Shown in pieces: positions 59,478 through 64,000 of a stretch of 64,000 nucleotides of DNA. Each line of letters starts with the position of its first letter. Position 1 is the first letter of the stretch. Below the pieces are notes generated by a model, which worked only from the letters and a program-made list of their open reading frames with translations, was not told the origin of the DNA and made no database searches. Origin of the DNA: GCA-003244245 sp050699435. GTDB lineage: Bacteria > Actinomycetota > Actinomycetes > Mycobacteriales > Pseudonocardiaceae. The translations under genes were made by a program, and so were the position numbers. The DNA is taken from assembly GCA_050699435.1 (NCBI GenBank), contig JBOHGM010000010.1, positions 1-64,000 on the forward strand, read 5' to 3'.

Positions 59478-60800
59478 GTGGGGCGCAGTGCGGATCTACC
59501 CCGGGCGGACCTACCTGGGGCTATCCTATCCCAGCGTGGGGGGTCTACCGGGCCTGCTGACGATCGCGGCTGCCCGATCCTGCACGTGGACATGGATGCC
59601 TTCTACGCGTCGGTCGAGGTCCGGATGCGTCCGGAGCTCGCTGGGCTGCCGGTCGTGGTGGCCGGTGGCAGCAACCCGGCCGGGGACCGCGGTGTCGTGC
59701 TCTCGGCCAGCTATGAGGCGCGGGGGTACGGGGTGCGCTCGGCGATGCCGGTCGCGCGGGCCCGCCGGATGTGCCCGCAGGCGCATTTCGTGCCACCGTG
59801 CTTCGCCCGCTACAGCGAGGTCTCCCGCGGGGTGCTGACGCTGTTCCGCGAGATCACCCCGCTGGTCGAGCCGCTGAGCCTGGACGAGGCATTCCTCGAC
59901 GTCGCAGGCGCGCTGCGCAGGCTCGGGATGAGCCCGGCCGGGATCGGCGAATGGATCCGCGGGCAGGTCTACGACGCCCACCAGGTCACCTGTTCGGTAG
60001 GGGTGGCGCCGAGCAAGTTCCTCGCCAAGCTCGCCTCCGGGCTGGCCAAGCCGGATGGACTGCTCGTGGTGCCCGCCGACGGCGTGTTCGAGTTCCTGCA
60101 TCCGTTGCCGGTCTCCGCGTTGTGGGGGGTGGGGCAGCGCACCGCCGAGGCGTTGCATCGGTTGGGCTGCCGGACTGTGGCCGACGTAGCGGGCACGCCG
60201 CTGCCCGCGCTGCGGCGTGCGGTGGGTGTCGCGGCGGCCGAGCACTTGTACGGGCTGGCCGGCGGCCGCGACGAGCGGCGGGTCGTGCCTGATGCCCCCG
60301 AGAAGTCCGTGGGGGCGGAGGAGACGTTCGCTCAGGACGTGGTCGACCGGGAGGTGCTGCGCAGGGAACTGCTTCGACTGGCCGAACGGACCACGGCCGC
60401 GTTGCGCCGCCGCGGGCTGCGCGGGCGGAGGATCGCCGTGAAGGTCAGATATCCCGACTTCACCACCATCACGCGGTCTCGGACCCTGCCCGCCCCCACC
60501 GACACCGGGCAGCTGGTCTTCGGCGTGGCGGCTGACCTGCTGGACGGTCACGTGCCGAGCGGGGCGGCGGTGCGGCTGCTCGGCGTGCGGGTGGAACAGC
60601 TGGTCGGGGGCGCGGCTGCCGAGCAGCTCACGCTGGACGGAGATGCTGCGAACTGGCCGGACGCGGAGCGAGCGGCGGATGCCGCCCGGTCCCGCTTCGG
60701 CAGTGCCGCGGTGCGTCCCGCCGCGCTCTTGGACACCGGTGGGCGGGATGCGCCGTCGCTCGCGCACCCGCCACCTGAAACGGGTACACAGATCGGGTAG
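59478..60800 (+). CDS. dinB: DNA polymerase IV (Y family)
   Basis: 440 residues. Palm motifs HVDMDAFYASVEVRM and PLSLDEAFLDV carry the catalytic acids; CSVGVAPSKFLAKLAS and the helix-hairpin-helix (ALWGVGQRTAEALHRLG) follow; the little finger domain closes it. EQLTLDG near the C terminus resembles the beta-clamp motif QLxLF. Translesion and mutagenic synthesis. GTG 59478 follows GGGAGGG; the first 30 residues are extra. SOS regulation is expected from the LexA box. Confidence 0.93.
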   Translation: MGRSADLPRADLPGAILSQRGGSTGPADDRGCPILHVDMDAFYASVEVRMRPELAGLPVVVAGGSNPAGDRGVVLSASYEARGYGVRSAMPVARARRMCPQAHFVPPCFARYSEVSRGVLTLFREITPLVEPLSLDEAFLDVAGALRRLGMSPAGIGEWIRGQVYDAHQVTCSVGVAPSKFLAKLASGLAKPDGLLVVPADGVFEFLHPLPVSALWGVGQRTAEALHRLGCRTVADVAGTPLPALRRAVGVAAAEHLYGLAGGRDERRVVPDAPEKSVGAEETFAQDVVDREVLRRELLRLAERTTAALRRRGLRGRRIAVKVRYPDFTTITRSRTLPAPTDTGQLVFGVAADLLDGHVPSGAAVRLLGVRVEQLVGGAAAEQLTLDGDAANWPDAERAADAARSRFGSAAVRPAALLDTGGRDAPSLAHPPPETGTQIG

Positions 60801-60929
60801 TCGGCACCGCCGCGGGCTCGTATCCTCGACAGTAGGAGCCCACCACGAGCGCCTGCCTGCCCCAAGGACTACCGTCGGGACCGGCTACCAGCATCCGCCG
60901 TCAACATCCGGCGTGCCGGAGGAGGACCG

Positions 60930-61328
60930 ATGCCACTCTCCGAGCACGAGCAGCGTCTGCTCGACCAGATCGAGCGCGCGCTCTACGCAGAGGACCCGAA
61001 GTTCGCGTCAAACGTGCGGGGTGCTCGGATGCGCAGCCCATCCCGCCGTCGTCGGCTCCAAGGCATTGCGCTCTTCGCGCTGGGCTTGGTGCTCCTTGTG
61101 ATGGGTGTGATGCTTCCGATCCGCCCGGCCGGGATCCCGGTGATCAGCGTGCTCGGTTTCCTGGTGATGTTCGCCGGTGCCGTCGTCGCGATCTTCGCAC
61201 GCGGGCAGGACCATGAGGTCAGTCAGGGCGGCGCGTCGTCCGGTGGTTCATCCGCCGGGGGTGGCTCCCGCAGCACGCTGGCCCAGCGCATGGAAGAGCG
61301 GTTCCGTCGCCGCTTCGAGGACCGCTAG
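60930..61328 (+). CDS. DUF3040 membrane protein
   Basis: 132 residues. PLSEHEQRLLDQIERALYAE and DPKFAS are the DUF3040 signature; two membrane segments follow (GIALFALGLVLLVMGVML and VISVLGFLVMFAGAVVAIFA). The Ser/Gly linker and basic tail are variable. Homologues sit just upstream of mraZ in mycobacteria (Rv2169c). ATG follows GGAGGAGG. Confidence 0.88.
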   Translation: MPLSEHEQRLLDQIERALYAEDPKFASNVRGARMRSPSRRRRLQGIALFALGLVLLVMGVMLPIRPAGIPVISVLGFLVMFAGAVVAIFARGQDHEVSQGGASSGGSSAGGGSRSTLAQRMEERFRRRFEDR

Positions 61329-61331
61329 CTT

Positions 61332-61389
61332 CGAGGGCCCGGCAAGCTCTGCCTGCGCAGCACTGAGCGCGGCAGGTGCCGGGCCCTCG
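61332..61389 (+). terminator. 13-bp hairpin terminator after DUF3040 gene
   Basis: CGAGGGCCCGGCA (61332-61344) pairs perfectly with TGCCGGGCCCTCG (61377-61389); an inner CTGCC/GGCAG extends the stem. It isolates the division cluster from upstream transcription. Confidence 0.75.
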
Positions 61390-61737
61390 GGCGCGGTAGG
61401 AGCACACCGCGCCATACCGCTGCGCACCGCATCCCCAGTGCGCGGCTGATCCGCGGCGCGGCACCGTACCCGCCCGCCAGCGCAACCGGCTCCGGCCCGA
61501 TGCTGCGCGGTGGCGCCCACTGTCACCCACACCCACCCACGGTGCATCCGCCCATGGCTGGGCGGACCAGTAGCTCGGCCAGCGTGGGCCGGATCGCAGC
61601 CCTCCCGCGCGTGGTTCATGCCACGTGGCGGCGCGCCCCTCCCCACGGTGCCCCTCCCCACGGTGCCCCACCCGCTCCCACTATCGCTGAGCTGGGAAGA
61701 CGCTCCTCTTATGAAGATCAACAGAATGCTGATGGTG
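61390..61737. other. intergenic region ahead of mraZ promoter
   Basis: No gene-like frame. A 15-bp tandem (CCCCTCCCCACGGTG, about 61636-61665) is present. The right end leads into the mraZ promoter at 61738. Confidence 0.45.
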
Positions 61738-61779
61738 TTGACAGTGGCAGAAAGTGGGGTAGCGTGGTGAGCTGTGGAG
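61738..61779 (+). promoter_or_regulatory. mraZ promoter with four MraZ-type repeats
   Basis: TTGACA (61738-61743), 16-base spacer, TAGCGT (61760-61765): a near-consensus promoter. Four TGGNN boxes lie exactly 10 bases apart at 61745 (TGGCA), 61755 (TGGGG), 61765 (TGGTG) and 61775 (TGGAG). E. coli MraZ binds TGGGN repeats with N5 spacers, so MraZ probably represses its own operon here by covering the -10 region. Confidence 0.75.
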
Positions 61780-61827
61780 CACAGGGGTGCTTCATAGGCC
61801 GGTCCGCCAGGCTGGCGAGGAGATGGG

Positions 61828-62265
61828 GTGGCCGTGTTTCTGGGCACGCACACTCCGCGCCTCGACGACAAGGGTCGGCTGACGTTGCCGGCAAAGTTTC
61901 GCGACGCATTAGCAGGGGGCCTGATGCTCACCAAAGGACAAGATCACTGCCTGTACCTCTTCCCGCGCACCGAATTCGAGGAGATGGCCCGCAAGGTTGC
62001 GGCGGCACCGCTGACCAACGAAGCGGTGCGGGCCTATCAGCGTTACCTGTTCGCCGGCACGGACGAGCAGCGCCCGGATGCGCAGGGCCGCATCTCGATC
62101 GTGCCGGAGCTACGCCGCTACGCAGGGTTGAGCAAGGAATGCGTGGTGATCGGGGCGATCAACCGCTTGGAGATCTGGGACAGCGCGGCATGGCAGCGCT
62201 ACCTGGAAGACCATGAGGAGTCCTACGCCCAGGCGCAGGAGGAGGTGCTGCCTGGCTTGTTCTAA
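61828..62265 (+). CDS. mraZ: transcription regulator MraZ
   Basis: 145 residues, two SpoVT/AbrB-like domains: FLGTHTPRLDDKGRLTLPAK and GTDEQRPDAQGRISIVPELR carry the two DxxGR signatures. GTG 61828 follows GAGGAG; GTG 61834 would match the usual MFLG start. First gene of the division and cell-wall cluster; it likely regulates itself through the repeats at 61745-61779. Confidence 0.95.
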   Translation: MAVFLGTHTPRLDDKGRLTLPAKFRDALAGGLMLTKGQDHCLYLFPRTEFEEMARKVAAAPLTNEAVRAYQRYLFAGTDEQRPDAQGRISIVPELRRYAGLSKECVVIGAINRLEIWDSAAWQRYLEDHEESYAQAQEEVLPGLF

Positions 62266-62344
62266 CCGGGCAGGTCTGCCCAGCGGGCAGCACCTGAAGT
62301 CCCGGTGCCGCATGGCCTCCGTCCGATGTGCACAACGCCGAATT

Positions 62345-62375
62345 GCAACGACACGGCTGAATGGCAACGACACGG
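62345..62375 (+). repeat. 12-bp direct repeat GCAACGACACGG
   Basis: Copies at 62345-62356 and 62364-62375 in the 249-base gap between mraZ and rsmH. The gap holds no gene; a second promoter or regulatory site for rsmH is possible. Confidence 0.4.
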
Positions 62376-62514
62376 ACCAGCAGAGCCCTGACGCCCCTTC
62401 CCCGGCGCCAGGACTCTCGCACCGGGCGGAGACCTCGCGGCACCGAGACCGGATCGGCAGACAGTACCGGTGATCCCGGTCACCGTGGCATGAGGATGTG
62501 AAGGGGGTGCGAGT

Positions 62515-63564
62515 GTGAGCGGAGGGAGGTTTGCTGTGGCCGATCGCCCGCCCGGTGCCAGCTGGTCGCCACACCACATTCCGTCACCACACCACACACC
62601 GGTCCTGCTGAACCGGTGCCTGGACCTGCTCGGGCCCGCGCTGGCCGGCCGGTCCGCCGTGGTGGTCGACGCCACCGTGGGCCTCGGCGGGCACGCGGCA
62701 GCATTGCTCGAGGCGCATCCCGCTCTGACCCTGGTCGGCCTGGACCGCGATCCGCAGGCGCTGGATCTGGCGGGAGACCGGCTGGCCGCGCACGCCGGGC
62801 GCATCCACCTGGTGCATGCGGTCTACGACGAGCTGCCCGACGTGCTGGATCGGCTCGGCATCGGGCAGATCGACGGCGTGCTGTTCGATCTCGGGGTCTC
62901 CTCGCTGCAGCTCGACGCCGCCCAGCGGGGCTTCTCTTACGCTCGCGATGCCGTCCTGGACATGCGGATGAATCCCAGCACCGGCCGCACCGCGGCCGAC
63001 GTGCTCAACAACTATTCGAAGGCCGACCTCATCCGGGTGTTCCGGGACTACGGCGAGGAGCGATTTGCCGGCCGGATCGCCGCCGCGATCGTGGCGCAGC
63101 GGGCGCGACAGCCCTTCGACCGCACCAGCCGACTGGTCGAGGTCGTCTACCAGAGCGTTCCGGCCGCCGCCCGCCGCCGCGGTGGACACCCCGCCAAGCG
63201 GACTTTCCAGGCGTTGCGCATCGAGGTCAACGACGAGCTCGCGGCGCTGCGCTCCGCGATCCCGGCCGCGCTGAGTGCGCTCTGCCTTGGCGGGCGGCTG
63301 GTGGCGCTGTCCTACCACTCCCTGGAGGACCGGATCGTCAAGCGGGCGCTCGCCGAGCTGACTGCTTCGCGCACCCCGGCTGGCCTGCCCGTCGAGCTGC
63401 CCGGCCACGGACCCCAGCTGCACCTGCTGACCCGTGGGTCCGAGCAGGCCGACCCGGCCGAGACCGAGATCAACCCGCGGGCCGCGTCGGTACGGCTGCG
63501 GGCTGCGATGCGCATCGCGACCGCTGCTGACCATGGACCCGACCGCCCGGAGGTGACGTCGTGA
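62515..63564 (+). CDS. rsmH: 16S rRNA m4C1402 methyltransferase RsmH
   Basis: 349 residues. VDATVGLGGHAAALLEAHP binds SAM, VLFDLGVSSLQLDAAQRGFS and KRTFQALRIEVNDEL are family blocks, and the LSYHSLEDRIVK segment lies near the end. Methylates N4 of C1402 with RsmI. GTG 62515; the Pro/His-rich first 25 residues are extra. The stop overlaps ftsL (GTGA). Confidence 0.96.
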   Translation: MSGGRFAVADRPPGASWSPHHIPSPHHTPVLLNRCLDLLGPALAGRSAVVVDATVGLGGHAAALLEAHPALTLVGLDRDPQALDLAGDRLAAHAGRIHLVHAVYDELPDVLDRLGIGQIDGVLFDLGVSSLQLDAAQRGFSYARDAVLDMRMNPSTGRTAADVLNNYSKADLIRVFRDYGEERFAGRIAAAIVAQRARQPFDRTSRLVEVVYQSVPAAARRRGGHPAKRTFQALRIEVNDELAALRSAIPAALSALCLGGRLVALSYHSLEDRIVKRALAELTASRTPAGLPVELPGHGPQLHLLTRGSEQADPAETEINPRAASVRLRAAMRIATAADHGPDRPEVTS

Positions 63565-64000
63565 CGGCTCCCTTGGTGGCCCCGCCGCGCAGCACGATTG
63601 CCATTCCCGCCCGCCGTCGTGGCACCGGAGGAACCACCCGGACCCGATCGGCGGCCGTCCAGCGGGCCTACGCACGGCGCGCACAGCGCACCGGCGCGCC
63701 GCATACCGCCCGGGAAAGTGCCGACGCCACCGGCCGGGCTCCGTTCGTGGTGCTCGTGATGGTGCTGCTGTCGGTGGCACTGGTGGCCACGCTGTGGCTG
63801 TCCACCGCGGCGGCTGCGGACTCCTACCGGCTGCAGAACGCCCGGGAAAGTGCCAGGGACCTCACCGAGCGCTCAGAGCAGTTGGGGCGGGAGGTCGCCA
63901 CCATGGAGACCGCGCCCGAGCTGGCTCGCCGGGCCGTCGAGCTCGGCATGGTCCCGGCCGGGGACCCAGCCCGGCTGTTGGTGGGCCCGGATGGCGCGGT
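63561..64000 (+). CDS. ftsL: FtsL-like septum protein (cut by window end)
   Basis: At least 146 residues; no stop before the window ends. A basic cytoplasmic part is followed by one membrane segment (VVLVMVLLSVALVATLWLST) and a coiled-coil periplasmic part (LQNARESARDLTERSEQLGR). Position after rsmH and this layout match actinobacterial FtsL of the divisome. GTG 63561 overlaps the rsmH stop. Confidence 0.82.
   Translation, partial: MTAPLVAPPRSTIAIPARRRGTGGTTRTRSAAVQRAYARRAQRTGAPHTARESADATGRAPFVVLVMVLLSVALVATLWLSTAAAADSYRLQNARESARDLTERSEQLGREVATMETAPELARRAVELGMVPAGDPARLLVGPDGA

Noticed and set aside
61500..62216. Large plus-strand frame overlapping mraZ
   Set aside because: Different frame from mraZ, no family match, and it crosses the mraZ promoter.

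Overview
The window is about 64 kb of GC-rich actinobacterial chromosome, most likely from the Pseudonocardiales. Gene order supports this: proS, rimP, nusA, ylxR, infB, rbfA, nrnA, truB, ribF, rpsO, pnp, M16 protease, dapB, thyX, dapA, rnj, ftsK, rimO, pgsA, clgR and pspA run along the plus strand, and the far right end is the start of the division cluster (mraZ, rsmH, ftsL). Starts are often GTG, many genes have a TANNNT box 6-8 bases before the start codon (leaderless transcription), and overlapping GTGA/ATGA junctions are common. The sequence is a scaffold: two runs of 100 Ns lie inside repeats (17824-17923 in infB, 55885-55984 in a ParA-like gene). No tRNA, rRNA or CRISPR array was found.

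Layout. 1-1.3 kb: non-coding sequence, a terminator and a secreted lysyl-oxidase-like protein. 1.6-9.3 kb: cobalt uptake and cobalamin/sirohaem genes. On the minus strand are cobM, cobJ, a SUMT gene, cbiM, cbiQ and a cbiX-cbiO fusion; on the plus strand are cobH and a CysG-like fusion. 9.3-16.8 kb: a RIO-type kinase, proS, small conserved genes and the start of the nusA-infB operon. 16.8-34.2 kb: translation, RNA processing, lysine and thymidylate genes, with a HicB-like/DUF4097 pair and a YcaQ-like protein. 34.2-38.3 kb: an accessory islet holding an XRE-type regulator, small unknown genes and a decayed partial copy of the regulator. 38.3-45.2 kb: core genes again (PPOX-type protein, dapA, rnj, ftsK, N-acetylglutamate synthase).

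45.3-46.9 kb: an intact AAA ATPase next to a broken RloB gene, which looks like a decayed AbiL-type phage-defence pair. 46.9-50.6 kb: rimO, pgsA, clgR, pspA. 50.6-55.7 kb: a second accessory islet with a frameshifted membrane protein, an internally deleted relative of the XRE regulator coupled to a sugar-nucleotide epimerase/dehydratase, and a run of small unknown genes. It ends where an Nei-type DNA glycosylase gene is cut after about 40 codons. 55.8-64 kb: a ParA-like ATPase with a pentapeptide-repeat tail, a methyltransferase, a TPR regulator, an SOS-boxed dinB, a DUF3040 protein, and mraZ-rsmH-ftsL behind a promoter carrying four MraZ-type repeats.

The core genes behave as expected: ribosome maturation and translation initiation, RNA decay (pnp, rnj), diaminopimelate synthesis (dapA, dapB) and envelope stress (clgR, pspA). 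The unusual material is in the islets, at the assembly gaps, and in short tandem duplications that recur at gene 3' ends and junctions.
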